A stretch of DNA of 64,000 nucleotides from Sphingomonas naasensis (GCF_004792695.1 NZ_SRXU01000006.1:276856-340855); one strand, 5' to 3'. Shown: positions 52,545 through 61,604, numbered from the stretch's first letter. Notes: generated by a model from the sequence alone, not told the origin. Translations and numbers: made by a program.

Positions 52545-52677
52545 ATTCCTCCCCGGCACGGGGAGGGGGACCAGCCGCAGGCTGGTGGAGGGGGCTCTCC
52601 TCATGGGGAATCGGCGGCGGCACGCCCCCTCCACCACCGCTTCGCGGCGGTCCCCCTCCCCGTTCCGGGGAGGATTG
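52545..52677. repeat. modular palindromic intergenic repeat (copy 6)
   Basis: Arms TCCTCCCCGGCACGGGGAGG and CCTCCCCGTTCCGGGGAGGA; inner modules CCAGCCGCAGGCTGG and ACCGCTTCGCGGCGGT, flanked by GGAGGGGG. Same design with a different outer stem. It lies between divergent genes and may include their promoters. Confidence 0.8.
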
Positions 52678-52710
52678 CAGACCTCACGCAGATAAGCCAC
52701 ATGCCCCTCC

Positions 52711-53850
52711 ATGGCCGACGCCGAACCCCGCCCGCGCCGCCGCGTCGCCGGACTGCCGCTGCCGGAGTGCGTCGCGCTGGTGCTGCAGGGCGGCGGGGCG
52801 CTCGGCAGCTTCCAGGCCGGGGTGATCGAGGCGCTCGGCGAGGCGCGGATCGAAGTCGACTGGGTCGCGGGCATCTCGATCGGTGCAGTCAACGCCGCAT
52901 TGTTCGCCGGCAACCCGCCCGAGAAGCGCCTGCCCGCGATCAGGGCATTCTGGGACGGCGTCACCGGCGCGCTCCCCGATTTCGCGATTCCGCTGAGCGA
53001 CACCGCGCGCGAGTTCGCGCACGAATGGGCCGCCGCCACGGTGCTGATCGGCGGCGTCCCGGGCTTCTTCCGCCCGCGCCCGATCCCGCCCGCCTTCGCG
53101 ACGCCGGGCAGCCCGGCCGCGCTCAGCTTCTACGACAGCGCGCCGCTGCGCGAGACGCTCGACGCGCATATCGACTGGGATTTGCTCAACAACGGCCCGG
53201 TGCGCCTCTCGGTCGGCGCGGTCGATATCGCCAGCGGCAATTTCCGCTATTTCGACACCGCCGACGAGCGGCTCGACGCGCGCCACATCATGGCCTCGGG
53301 CGCGCTCCCGCCGGGGTTGCCGCCGATCGAGATCGACGGGCGCCAGTTTTGGGACGGCGGGCTCGTCTCGAACACGCCGCTCACGCACATCCTCGACCGC
53401 CAGTGCGAGGACACCCTCGTCTTCCAGGTCGATCTCTTCCCCGCCGCCGCCGATCTGCCGCGCACGATCACCGACGTCATCGCCCGCGAGAAGGAGATCC
53501 GCTTCTCGAGCCGCACCCGCCAGGTCTCGGACGAACGGCTCCGGCTGCGCAAGGAGCGCGAGGCGATCCGCCGCGTCCTCGCCAAGCTGCCCGAAAGCCT
53601 TGCCGACGATCCCGACGTCGCCGCGCTGCGCATCCTCGCCGACGAGAAGCCGCTCAGCCTCGTCCAGCTGATCTACCGCGCCAATGCGTGGGAAGGCGGC
53701 AGCCGCGATTTCGAATTCTCCGCCCGCTCGATGCACGAGCATTGGCAGGCCGGCCGCGCCGCGGTCGCCGAGACGATGGCGAGCGCGCAGCTCGTCGCGC
53801 AGAACATCCTCGACGGCAAGACCGCCGCCTTCGACCTCACGCATCGCTAG
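52711..53850 (+). CDS. patatin-like phospholipase
   Basis: 379 residues. VLQGGGALGSFQAGVIEAL (oxyanion loop), DWVAGISIGAVNAALFAG (Ser nucleophile in GISIGA) and the catalytic Asp in FWDGGLVSNTPL. The C-terminal part has a DUF3734-like segment (KEIRFSSRTRQVSDERLRLRKEREAIRRVL; YRANAWEGGSRDFEFSARSMHEHW), common in alphaproteobacterial patatins beside 3-hydroxybutyrate dehydrogenase, which follows 13 bases later. Lipid or PHB-granule turnover is a plausible setting. Confidence 0.92.
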   Translation: MADAEPRPRRRVAGLPLPECVALVLQGGGALGSFQAGVIEALGEARIEVDWVAGISIGAVNAALFAGNPPEKRLPAIRAFWDGVTGALPDFAIPLSDTAREFAHEWAAATVLIGGVPGFFRPRPIPPAFATPGSPAALSFYDSAPLRETLDAHIDWDLLNNGPVRLSVGAVDIASGNFRYFDTADERLDARHIMASGALPPGLPPIEIDGRQFWDGGLVSNTPLTHILDRQCEDTLVFQVDLFPAAADLPRTITDVIAREKEIRFSSRTRQVSDERLRLRKEREAIRRVLAKLPESLADDPDVAALRILADEKPLSLVQLIYRANAWEGGSRDFEFSARSMHEHWQAGRAAVAETMASAQLVAQNILDGKTAAFDLTHR

Positions 53851-53863
53851 TCAGGAGTTTCGC

Positions 53864-54649
53864 ATGTTCCTCAAAGGCAAGTCCGCGATCGTCACCGGCT
53901 CCACCTCGGGCATCGGCCTTGCCTATGCCAAGGCGCTCGCCGCCGAGGGCGCATCGGTGATGATCAACGGCTTCGGCGACGCAGCTGCGATCGAGACCGA
54001 GCGCGCCGCGCTGGAGGCGACCACCGGCGCGAAGGCGCTCTACGATGCCGCCGACATGTCGAAGCCCGATCAGATCGCGGCGATGGTCGCCCGCGCCGCG
54101 CAGGAGCTGGGCGGCGTCGACATCCTGATCTCGAACGCCGGCATCCAGCATGTCGCGCCGATCGACGAATTCCCGATCGAGAAATGGGACGCGATCCTCG
54201 CGATCAACCTGTCGTCGACCTTCCATCTGATGCGCGCCGCGATCCCGTTGATGAAGGCGAGGAACTGGGGCCGGATCATCACCACCGCGAGCGCGCACAG
54301 CCTCGTCGCCAGCCCCAACAAGGCCGCCTATGTCGCCGCCAAGCACGGCATCGCCGGGCTGACCAAGACCGCCGCGCTCGAGGTCGCCACCCACGGCATC
54401 ACGGTCAATTGCATCTCGCCGGGCTATGTCTGGACCCCGCTCGTCGAGAATCAGATCCCCGACACGATGAAGACCCGCGGGCTCACCCGCGAGCAGGTGA
54501 TCAACGACGTGCTGCTCGACGCCCAGCCGACCAAGCAATTCGTCCAGCCGGAACAAGTTGCCGCCCTCGCGCTATTCCTCTGCAGGGACGACGCCGCGGC
54601 GATCACCGGCGCCAATTATTCGATGGATGGCGGCTGGACGGCGGCGTAA
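53864..54649 (+). CDS. 3-hydroxybutyrate dehydrogenase (SDR)
   Basis: 261 residues. SDR motifs: IVTGSTSGIGLAYAKALA (NAD loop), LISNAGIQHVAPIDEFPIEKW, catalytic Ser of TTASAHSLVASPNKAAYVAAKHG with YxxxK, and LEVATHGITVNCISPGYVWTPLVENQIPD. The GIQHVAPI, HGLVAS-like and GYVWTPLVENQI stretches are typical of PHB-cycle BdhA. AGGAG lies 8 bases upstream. Oxidises D-3-hydroxybutyrate to acetoacetate. Confidence 0.93.
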   Translation: MFLKGKSAIVTGSTSGIGLAYAKALAAEGASVMINGFGDAAAIETERAALEATTGAKALYDAADMSKPDQIAAMVARAAQELGGVDILISNAGIQHVAPIDEFPIEKWDAILAINLSSTFHLMRAAIPLMKARNWGRIITTASAHSLVASPNKAAYVAAKHGIAGLTKTAALEVATHGITVNCISPGYVWTPLVENQIPDTMKTRGLTREQVINDVLLDAQPTKQFVQPEQVAALALFLCRDDAAAITGANYSMDGGWTAA

Positions 54650-54668
54650 GCCGGGGCAAAGGGGACGC

Positions 54669-55298
54669 ATGATGAAATGGATGTTGCCGGTCACCGTTGC
54701 CCTTGCGCTGGGCCTTGGGGGCTGCAGCGTCTATCGCGAGGCGACGGCCTCTTCCCCGCCCACCAATGTCCGCTGGCAACGCGTCGCCACCAGCGACGAT
54801 CGCGACCGGCTGCGCGATTGGCGCAAGGCGTGGGACGCGGCGCTGCCGCGCGCCCGCGCGGCCGAGCCCCAGGCGATCGCGGCCGAGCCGCTGCTGTTCG
54901 ATCCCGATCGCGCGCTCGCCGACGCGGCGCTGCCGCAGGGCAAATATCGCTGCCGCACCTTCAAGCTCGGCGCCCGCGGCACCGCGACGCGCGATTTCAC
55001 CGCCTATCCGTGGTTCGACTGCGCCGTCGCCGATGAGGGCGAGGTGCGCAGCCTCCACAAGCTCACCGGCTCGCAGCGCCCGACCGGGCTGGTCTTCCCC
55101 GACAGCGACACCCGCCAGATCTTTCTCGGCACGCTGGTCCTCGGCGACGAGACCGCGCCGCTGCGCTACGGCGTCGACGCCAATCGCGACATGATCGGCT
55201 ATGTCGAGCGCATCGCCCCGAAGCGCTGGCGGCTGGTGTTCCCCGAGCCGCGCTTCGAAAGCATGCTCGACGTGATGGAGCTGGTGCCGGCATCTTGA
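54669..55298 (+). CDS. DUF4893-like lipoprotein
   Basis: 209 residues. MMKWMLPVTVALALGLGGC ends in a lipobox. Mature part: [31 protein letters not shown]...LPQGKYRCRTFKLGA..., WFDCAVADEGEVRSLHKLTGSQRPTGLVFPDSDTRQIFLGTLVLGDE..., RDMIGYVERIAPKRWRLVFPEPRFESMLDVMELVP. The pattern fits DUF4893 as I remember it. Envelope-localised; function unknown. Confidence 0.7.
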   Translation: MMKWMLPVTVALALGLGGCSVYREATASSPPTNVRWQRVATSDDRDRLRDWRKAWDAALPRARAAEPQAIAAEPLLFDPDRALADAALPQGKYRCRTFKLGARGTATRDFTAYPWFDCAVADEGEVRSLHKLTGSQRPTGLVFPDSDTRQIFLGTLVLGDETAPLRYGVDANRDMIGYVERIAPKRWRLVFPEPRFESMLDVMELVPAS

Positions 55299-55300
55299 GT

Positions 55301-55355
55301 AAACTCCTCCCTCGCGCAGCGGGGGAGGTGGCATGCGAAGCACGACGGAGGGGGC
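55301..55355. repeat. half copy of the modular palindromic repeat (copy 7)
   Basis: TCCTCCCTCGCGCAGCGGGGG, GGCATGCGAAGCACGACGG and AGGGGGCC: one half-unit only, without its mirrored partner. It abuts the stop codon of the DUF559 gene. Confidence 0.75.
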
Positions 55356-55712
55356 CTATCGGCGTGCGACGACGTCGACAATATGCGCCAGCACGCCTTC
55401 CAGATTGCCCAACACTTCGGCTGCCGGAACCCGCAGCGTCGCAACACCCCGTTCCGCGAGCCAGCGATCTCGTTCGGCGTCCCGGTCCGACCGATCGCCA
55501 AAGCCGTGCGCCTCGCCATCTACTTCGATGCACAATCGAGCCTTCGCGCAGTAGAAGTCGAGCCGGTACGGCCCCGCGCCGTGCTGGCGACGGAAGTGAT
55601 AGCCGCCGGGTTCCTTCCGCAGCTCCTGCCAGAGCAGCGCCTCCGGCAGGCTGAGCGCCTTGCGGTCCGCCCTCGCCGCGCGCTTTGTCGAGCCCCAGCC
55701 TTTCAGCTTCAT
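55356..55712 (-). CDS. DUF559 family endonuclease-like protein
   Basis: 118 residues from MKLKGWGSTKRAARADRKALSLPEALLWQELR. DUF559 proteins are Vsr/restriction-like nucleases: RRQHGAGPYRLDFYCAKARLCIEVDGEAHGFGDRSDRDAERDRWL carries the DxxC...EVDG active-site pattern (Asp of RLDFYC, Glu-x-Asp-Gly), followed by GVATLRVPAAEVLGNLEGVLAHI. It lies directly between a half copy and a full copy of the intergenic palindrome. Function of the family is not established. Confidence 0.85.
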   Translation of the reverse strand: MKLKGWGSTKRAARADRKALSLPEALLWQELRKEPGGYHFRRQHGAGPYRLDFYCAKARLCIEVDGEAHGFGDRSDRDAERDRWLAERGVATLRVPAAEVLGNLEGVLAHIVDVVARR

Positions 55713-55744
55713 CGCCGCCCTCCACGTTACATTAGCGTACTGCA

Positions 55745-55887
55745 AATTCCTCCCTCGCGCAGCGGGGGAGGGGGACCGCCGCCGCAGGCGGTGGTGGAGG
55801 GGGCCTCTCCCCAAGCGATGTCGCCCGTCGAGGTGCCCCCTCCGTCGCGCTGCGCGCGCCACCTCCCCCGCTGCGCGAGGGAGGAAT
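55745..55887. repeat. modular palindromic intergenic repeat (copy 8)
   Basis: Arms TCCTCCCTCGCGCAGCGGGG and CCCGCTGCGCGAGGGAGGA; inner modules CCGCCGCAGGCGG and CGCGCTGCGCGCG. The outer arms use CGCGCAGCG like copy 7 rather than the usual CGCGAAGCG. Confidence 0.85.
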
Positions 55888-55929
55888 AGAAGCCTCGACA
55901 ACGCCCCCGCCGCTGCTAGCCTCCCTCCC

Positions 55930-57240
55930 ATGCGCATCCATCTGACGGCAGCCCTCGCCATGACTCTCGCCACGCCTGTCCAAGCTGCCGATCCGGTCCA
56001 CCAGGCCACGCAGGCGGCGCTGCCCCAGCTGCTCGACTTCTACCGCGATTTCCACGCCAATCCCGAGCTCAGCCTCCACGAGGTCAACACCGCCGCCAAG
56101 CTCGCCGCCGAGGCGCGCAAGGCCGGGTTCGAGGTTACCGAGAAGGTTGGCGGCACCGGCGTCGTCGCGGTGCTCAGAAACGGCACCGGCCCGATCCTGC
56201 TGATCCGCGCCGACATGGATGGGCTGCCGGTCACCGAGGATACCGGGCTGTCCTTCGCCTCGAAGGTCCGCGCCACCACCGACGAGGGGCAGGAAACCGG
56301 GGTGATGCACGCCTGCGGGCACGACACGCACATGGCGTCGTGGATCGGCACGCTGCGCAACCTCGCCGCGATGAAGGGCCAGTGGAAGGGCACTTTGGTG
56401 ATGATCGCCCAGCCCGCCGAGGAGCGCGGCATGGGCGCGCGGATGATGCTCGAGGACGGGCTGTTCACGCGCTTCCCCAAGCCGCAATTCGCGCTCGCCT
56501 TCCACGATGCCGCGTCGCTCCCCGCCGGGGTGATCGGCGTGCGCTCGGGCTATGCGCTCGCCAATGTCGATTCGGTCGACATCAAGGTCCTCGGGGTCGG
56601 CGGGCACGGTGCCTATCCGCAGACCACCCGCGATCCGATCGTCCTCGCCTCGCGCATCGTCACCTCGCTGCAGACGCTGGTCAGCCGCGAGGTCGATCCG
56701 CAGAGCCCCGCGGTGGTCACCGTCGGCGCGATCCATGGCGGCTCGACGCACAACATCATCGGCAAGGAAGTGACGATGCTGCTGACGGTGCGCAGCTATA
56801 CGCCCGAGGTCCGCAAGCAGCTGCTCGACGGCATCGCGCGCATCGCGCGGGGCGAGGCGATCGCCGCCGGCATGCCCGAGGATCGCATGCCGGTGGTCAC
56901 CGTTCGCAACGAAGGCACGCCCTCGACCTTCAACACCGAGCCGCTCACCGGCCGTCTCCACGCCTTGTGGACCGGCCGCTTCGGCAAGGACCGCGTCGTC
57001 GAGACCCCTGCGGTGATGGGCGGCGAGGATTTCGGCCGCTTCTATCTCGCCGACAAGACGATCCAGAGCATGATCTTCTGGGTCGGCGGCGTGCCCAGGG
57101 CCAAATGGGACGCGGCGCAGGCGGGCAAGGAAGCGCTGCCTTCGCTCCACAGCCCGTTCTGGGCGCCCGAGGCCGAAGCGGTGATCGGCACCGCCACCGA
57201 AGCGATGACCGCTGCCGCGCTCGACATCCTCAAGCGCTAA
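55930..57240 (+). CDS. exported M20 family amidohydrolase
   Basis: 436 residues with signal peptide MRIHLTAALAMTLATPVQA. HANPELSLHEVNTAAKL, LLIRADMDGLPVTEDTGLSFAS, VMHACGHDTHMASWIG, IAQPAEERGMGARMMLEDG and MGGEDFGRFYL give the metal ligands (Cys/His of ACGHDTH, Glu-Glu of AEERG, His). Similar to hippurate hydrolase/IAA-amino-acid hydrolases; the signal peptide suggests a periplasmic role in peptide or amide degradation. Confidence 0.92.
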   Translation: MRIHLTAALAMTLATPVQAADPVHQATQAALPQLLDFYRDFHANPELSLHEVNTAAKLAAEARKAGFEVTEKVGGTGVVAVLRNGTGPILLIRADMDGLPVTEDTGLSFASKVRATTDEGQETGVMHACGHDTHMASWIGTLRNLAAMKGQWKGTLVMIAQPAEERGMGARMMLEDGLFTRFPKPQFALAFHDAASLPAGVIGVRSGYALANVDSVDIKVLGVGGHGAYPQTTRDPIVLASRIVTSLQTLVSREVDPQSPAVVTVGAIHGGSTHNIIGKEVTMLLTVRSYTPEVRKQLLDGIARIARGEAIAAGMPEDRMPVVTVRNEGTPSTFNTEPLTGRLHALWTGRFGKDRVVETPAVMGGEDFGRFYLADKTIQSMIFWVGGVPRAKWDAAQAGKEALPSLHSPFWAPEAEAVIGTATEAMTAAALDILKR

Positions 57241-57281
57241 AATCGACCGGCCGTTGGCACAAACGCCGCGAATTCTCGTTA

Positions 57282-57527
57282 ATGCCCTACGAGTTCGCCG
57301 GAGTTTGGGCATTGGCGCAGGAGCATATCGTCGCGGTCGGCCTGCTGACCGACCGCGACCTTGAGAGGCTGGGGAGTGGGTTCAAGCGCTGCTTCCCCGT
57401 GTCGGACGATGGAAAGTTCGAGGATCTGCTGCGCGCCATAGACGAGGCGGACGCGGCCGCCGGGCTGCGCTCGGACCGCGAACACCAGAGGAACAATCAT
57501 CCGGTGTCGCCCCAGGGACAGCGCTGA
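57282..57527 (+). CDS. small protein of unknown function
   Basis: 81 residues, MPYEFAGVWALAQEHIVAVGLLTDRDLERLGSGFKRCFPVSDDGKFEDLLRAIDEAD... Soluble, helical, acidic; looks like a small conserved cytosolic protein but no domain is recognised. No strong ribosome-binding site is visible before this ATG, so the start is uncertain. Confidence 0.55.
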   Translation: MPYEFAGVWALAQEHIVAVGLLTDRDLERLGSGFKRCFPVSDDGKFEDLLRAIDEADAAAGLRSDREHQRNNHPVSPQGQR

Positions 57528-57604
57528 CATAGCCCCCGGGCAAGTACCACTTGAAAACATTCGATTTTGTGGCACCCTCGATCGCGCGATCTGGGGGATT
57601 CGCC

Positions 57605-57754
57605 ATGTCCGATTCGATCTATTTCGAGTTGCGGGCCCGCCGCGAGCGGGAGGCCGCCGAACGCCAGCGGAATCCGGCAGCGCGCCATGCGCATCTCGTC
57701 ATGGCCGAGCGCTACGAGCGGCTGATCGCCGAGGGCGTCGCACGGCCGCGCTGA
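57605..57754 (+). CDS. very small protein of unknown function
   Basis: 49 residues, MSDSIYFELRARREREAAERQRNPAARHAHLVMAERYERLIAEG..., preceded by GGGGGA at 8 bases. One long charged helix. The motif NPAARHAHLVMAERYE is reminiscent of small sphingomonad proteins, but I cannot name a family. Confidence 0.55.
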   Translation: MSDSIYFELRARREREAAERQRNPAARHAHLVMAERYERLIAEGVARPR

Positions 57755-57767
57755 CGCGCCGGCATCG

Positions 57768-59957
57768 TCAGGCCGCGCGTCGTGCGCCCAACTGCGTGCG
57801 CAGCGCCGCGACCGCATCGGCCGGCACCGGCCGCGAGAAGAGATAGCCTTGCATTTGGTTGCACCCGGCAAGCGCGAGGAAGCGCTGCTGGTCGCCTGTC
57901 TCGACGCCCTCGGCGGTCACCGTCAGCCCCATCGCGTGGCCGAGCGTCACCACCGCGTGGATGATCGCCGCGGAATCCACCGTGTGCCCCAGATGCTGGA
58001 CGAAGCTGCGGTCGATCTTGATCTTGTCGACCTCGAACTTGCGCAAATAGCTCAACGAAGAATAGCCGGTGCCGAAATCGTCGAGTGCGATCCGCAGCCC
58101 CGCCGCGCGCAGCTTGGCCAGCCCCGCGCTCACCAGCGCGTCGTCGTCGATCAGCACGCTCTCGGTCACTTCGAGCTCGAGCTGCTCGGGGCGCACGCCC
58201 GATTCGCGGATGATCGCCAGCGCGCGCTCGGCAAAACCCTGCGTGCGGAACTGCACCGGCGATAGGTTGATCGCGACGAACAATTCGGGCCAGCGCGCCG
58301 CGGCGGCGCAGGCTTCGCGCAGCGCCCATTCGCCCAGCGGCACGATCAGCCCGGTCTCCTCGGCGATCGGGATCACCTGCGCGGGCGGCAGCGGGCCGTA
58401 CTCGGGATGAGTCCAGCGCATCAGCGCCTCGACGCCCACCATCGTGCCGTCGCCGCCGACCAGCGGCTGATAGTGCAGCGCCAGCCCCTCTCCGGTCGCC
58501 AGCGCAGCGCGGAGGTCCTCCTCGATCGCGCCGCGCAGCCGCACCGTGGCGTCCATCGTCACGTCGAAATGGCGATGGCAGTCGCGGCCCTCGCCCTTGG
58601 CGCTGTACAGCGCGATATCGGCCTTGCGCATCAGATCGACGCGGTCGGTGCCCGCCTCGGGCGCGCGCACCACGCCGATGCTCACCCCGACAAAGGCCTG
58701 GTTGCCGAGCACTTCGAACGGCGCGTGCACCGCCGTCAGGATTCGCGCGCACAGCCGGTCGACCGCGGCCGCATCGGCCAATCCGGGCAGCAGCACCGCG
58801 AACTCGTCGCCGCCCAGTCGCGCCACCGTGTCCTGTTCGCGCAGCAGCGCGGTCAGCCGGCTGCCGAACTCGCGGATCAGCGCATCGCCGGCCTGATGCC
58901 CGAACGTGTCGTTGACGTGCTTGAACCGGTCGAGATCGAGCAGCAGCAAGGTCGCCCCGGCCCCGCGCCGGGCGCGCGCCAACGCATGGTCGAGCCGGTC
59001 GTTGAACAGCGCGCGGTTGGGCAGCCCGGTCAGCGCGTCGTGGAAAGCGAGGTGCTGCGCCTGTGCGCGGCTGGTCTCGAGCTCGAGCCGGACGCGCAGA
59101 TTGCGGCGGAGCAGCCAGAACAGCATCGCGCCGATGACCGCGAGCGCGACCAGCAGCGTCAGCGCCATGTGCCGCTCGACGGCATGGCCGGGACGAAAAG
59201 GCTGCCACTGGATATAGCCGATCACCTCGCCCCGCGTGGTGCGCAGCGGAATCGCCGCGCCGTCGCCCCGCACGATCGCGAAGTGCGCCGCGTCGATCCC
59301 ATAGGTCGATGCGAGCTGGCGCAGGAAGCTGCCGTCGAGATAGCGGACGCTGACGTGCAGCGGCTCGGCCCCGGTGCGCTGCGGCACCGAGCCGGTCTCC
59401 GAGAGCAGCGGCTTGACGCTCACCACCGCGGGGCGGCCGCGGACCATCGCGATGCTCGACGCCCCCGGCGTCTGCTCGCGATCGTGCGCCGGACGCAGAT
59501 CGCCCCGCGCCAGCTGTCCGCGAAGCTGCAGCGCCAGCGGCAGCGCCTGCGCCGCGATGCCGTCGAACTGCGCCGTCGCAAGGCGTCGGCCGTCGCGCAT
59601 CGCATAGATCGGCCGCTCGTGCGCATCGAGCAGATAGGTCTCGTCATGCCCGTAATAGCTGTGGAACCACACGCCCAGATTCTGGTCGATCCAGTCGAGA
59701 TCGAGCGGCGTCGTGCCGACGTGGCGGACGGCGTCGTCCCAATAGGTCGAAGCTTCCTGGTTGCGGCTGACATCGGCCACGGTCTCGGCGAGCGCGACCT
59801 CGGCCAGCCGCGCCTGGCGTTCGGCCGCGATCGCGTCCGATCCGCCGGTGGCGAAATGGAGCACCGCGCCGACCATCAGCGCGAGCAGCAACAGCGCCGC
59901 CGCCGTGGGAAGCACGACCGCGCGCAACTGCAAGCCACGAACCTTCGATCCGAACAC
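57768..59957 (-). CDS. CHASE4 - GGDEF - EAL membrane protein (cyclic-di-GMP turnover)
   Basis: 729 residues. Membrane helix 12-33, a periplasmic CHASE4-type sensor (about 40-265; WDDAVRHVGTTPLDLDWIDQNLGVWF), a second helix (LTLLVALAVIGAMLFWLL), a GGDEF domain with intact RLGGDEFAVLLPGL, and an EAL domain with VEALMRWTHPEYG, DDFGTGYSSLSYL and AEGVET intact. Both catalytic halves look active, so net direction cannot be predicted. Ligand unknown. Single gene with AT-rich upstream DNA. Confidence 0.95.
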   Translation of the reverse strand: MFGSKVRGLQLRAVVLPTAAALLLLALMVGAVLHFATGGSDAIAAERQARLAEVALAETVADVSRNQEASTYWDDAVRHVGTTPLDLDWIDQNLGVWFHSYYGHDETYLLDAHERPIYAMRDGRRLATAQFDGIAAQALPLALQLRGQLARGDLRPAHDREQTPGASSIAMVRGRPAVVSVKPLLSETGSVPQRTGAEPLHVSVRYLDGSFLRQLASTYGIDAAHFAIVRGDGAAIPLRTTRGEVIGYIQWQPFRPGHAVERHMALTLLVALAVIGAMLFWLLRRNLRVRLELETSRAQAQHLAFHDALTGLPNRALFNDRLDHALARARRGAGATLLLLDLDRFKHVNDTFGHQAGDALIREFGSRLTALLREQDTVARLGGDEFAVLLPGLADAAAVDRLCARILTAVHAPFEVLGNQAFVGVSIGVVRAPEAGTDRVDLMRKADIALYSAKGEGRDCHRHFDVTMDATVRLRGAIEEDLRAALATGEGLALHYQPLVGGDGTMVGVEALMRWTHPEYGPLPPAQVIPIAEETGLIVPLGEWALREACAAAARWPELFVAINLSPVQFRTQGFAERALAIIRESGVRPEQLELEVTESVLIDDDALVSAGLAKLRAAGLRIALDDFGTGYSSLSYLRKFEVDKIKIDRSFVQHLGHTVDSAAIIHAVVTLGHAMGLTVTAEGVETGDQQRFLALAGCNQMQGYLFSRPVPADAVAALRTQLGARRAA

Positions 59958-60078
59958 GCGACCCTCACGACCAGGGAGCGGCTCCGCAGACGGGATGCTC
60001 CCCTCCCATCATAGAAGGCACGTCAGGAATTCGAACTTTTATACGTATATTCCGTAACTTAGGAAAAGCCTTCGCGGA

Positions 60079-61029
60079 TCATCCCAGCGCCACCGCGGGT
60101 GCTGCGTCCTCGGCTTTTTCGGGGCGGATATAGATTGACGACAGCATCGGCAGCGTCGCCTTGAGCTCCTGCTCGATTCCCTCGATCAGCGTCTCGCCCG
60201 CGCCCATCGTCAGCGCGTCGTCGAAATCGGCGCTCACCGCGACGAAGATCCGGTCGGGCGCGGTGTGTATCGTGCGGACATGGTTGACCCGCACGATCCC
60301 CGGCTGCCGCGCGAGGATGGTGCGGACGCATTGCACCACTTCGGGATTGGCGCGCTCGCCGATCAGCAGGCCCTTGGCCTCGCGCGCGAGCAGCGTCGCC
60401 ACTGCGGCGAGGATCAGGCCGATCACGATCGAGGCCGCACCGTCGATCCGCGGATCGTTCCACGCATGGCTCGCCCAGATGCCGATGCCGGCGACGAGCA
60501 GCCCGGCGAGCGCCGCCGAATCCTCGAACAGCACGATGAACCCGGCGGGATCCTTCGAGCGGCGCACCGCCTGCCACCAGCCCATCTCGCCCTTGCTCGC
60601 GGCGAATTCCTTGAGCGCGATGCCCCAGCTCGTGCCCTCCAGCCCCAGCGCGACGACGAGCACGATGTAGTTGACCAGCGGATCGCGCAGATGCTCGGGG
60701 TTCTGAATGTGCCGCCAGCCTTCATAGACCGACACGCCCGCGCCCAACCCGAAAATCAGGATCGCGACCACGAATGCCCAGAAATAGAGCTCGCGGCCAT
60801 AGCCGAACGGATGCTCGGCGTCGGGCGGCCGCTTGGCGCGATGCTGGCCATAGAGCAGCAGCACCTGGTTGCCGCTGTCGACGAGGCTGTGGACGCCCTC
60901 GGTGAGCATCGACGACGAGCCGGTGATCGCCGCGGCGACGAACTTCGCGACGGCGATGCCCAGATTGGCGGCGAGCGCGGCGTAGAGGACGAGATTGGCG
61001 CGCCAGCCCGACGCAGGGGACGCGCCCAT
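60079..61029 (-). CDS. cation diffusion facilitator (CDF) metal transporter
   Basis: 316 residues. About five to six membrane helices: AALAANLGIAVAKFVAAAITGSSSMLTEGVHSLVDSGNQVLLLYG carries the helix II metal motif (S-L-EGxHSLVD), followed by HPFGYGRELYFWAF and the C-terminal cytosolic ferredoxin-like domain (IVRVNHVRTIHTAPDRIFVAVSADFDDAL). Zn/Co/Fe/Mn efflux is typical. The helix V sequence FEDSAALAGLLVAGIGIW fits the FieF-related group. Confidence 0.9.
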   Translation of the reverse strand: MGASPASGWRANLVLYAALAANLGIAVAKFVAAAITGSSSMLTEGVHSLVDSGNQVLLLYGQHRAKRPPDAEHPFGYGRELYFWAFVVAILIFGLGAGVSVYEGWRHIQNPEHLRDPLVNYIVLVVALGLEGTSWGIALKEFAASKGEMGWWQAVRRSKDPAGFIVLFEDSAALAGLLVAGIGIWASHAWNDPRIDGAASIVIGLILAAVATLLAREAKGLLIGERANPEVVQCVRTILARQPGIVRVNHVRTIHTAPDRIFVAVSADFDDALTMGAGETLIEGIEQELKATLPMLSSIYIRPEKAEDAAPAVALG

Positions 61030-61059
61030 TATTCCCTGCCGGCGCGCCGCCCCCCCCCA

Positions 61060-61077
61060 CCCCGGCGGAAGCCGGGG
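61060..61077. repeat. short GC hairpin in the CDF upstream region
   Basis: CCCCGGCGGAAGCCGGGG folds perfectly with a GGAA loop; related half-modules follow (GGGACCCCGGCCTTCGCGGGGG). Similar in style to the repeat at 10826. It sits between the CDF start and the gene ending at 61164. Confidence 0.6.
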
Positions 61078-61163
61078 CGCGGAGTCGCGGGCGATGTCCT
61101 TGATCGTTCGGGACCCCGGCCTTCGCGGGGGCGCCGTGGAATGGCTGCGATGCCCACCCTGCC

Positions 61164-61520
61164 CTAGTCGAGGCCGAGCTTGTGCATCACCTTGCCGATG
61201 ATGCCCTTGGTCCCCGCCGGTCCGGCGGCGAGCTTCTCCTCGGCCTTTTCGTCATAGCCCGAGCTTTCGGGGATCGCATGGCTGTGCACCGGCTGGGTCG
61301 ATGCGGGCGGATCCGATGCATCCATCGATTCGTCGAGCGCGCGATCGAGCCGCGCCTCCTTGCTCTCGGGGTTGCGCTCGAGCCGCTGGGCGATCGATTC
61401 GTCGGTGCCGGCATCGGCCGACGTAACCGGACCCGGCCGCTCCGTGGCGGTCCCGGCGTCCTCGGGTCCCGGTGCCACCGACATTTTGTCCATCGCCGGG
61501 TCGATCGGGTTGGCAGTCAT
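61164..61520 (-). CDS. small hydrophilic protein of unknown function
   Basis: 118 residues, MTANPIDPAMDKMSVAPGPEDAG..., acidic and probably disordered, ending in a basic helix GIIGKVMHKLGLD. Good GAGAG before ATG. No domain. Composition resembles stress-related or phasin-like small proteins, which is only an impression. Confidence 0.6.
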   Translation of the reverse strand: MTANPIDPAMDKMSVAPGPEDAGTATERPGPVTSADAGTDESIAQRLERNPESKEARLDRALDESMDASDPPASTQPVHSHAIPESSGYDEKAEEKLAAGPAGTKGIIGKVMHKLGLD

Positions 61521-61604
61521 GTTTCACTCTCCTGAGCGTTGCCTGCCTGTAACGACTGTCTCGCGAGTCGCGTTCCCGCATCCGAAACATGCCGAACACA
61601 AAAA

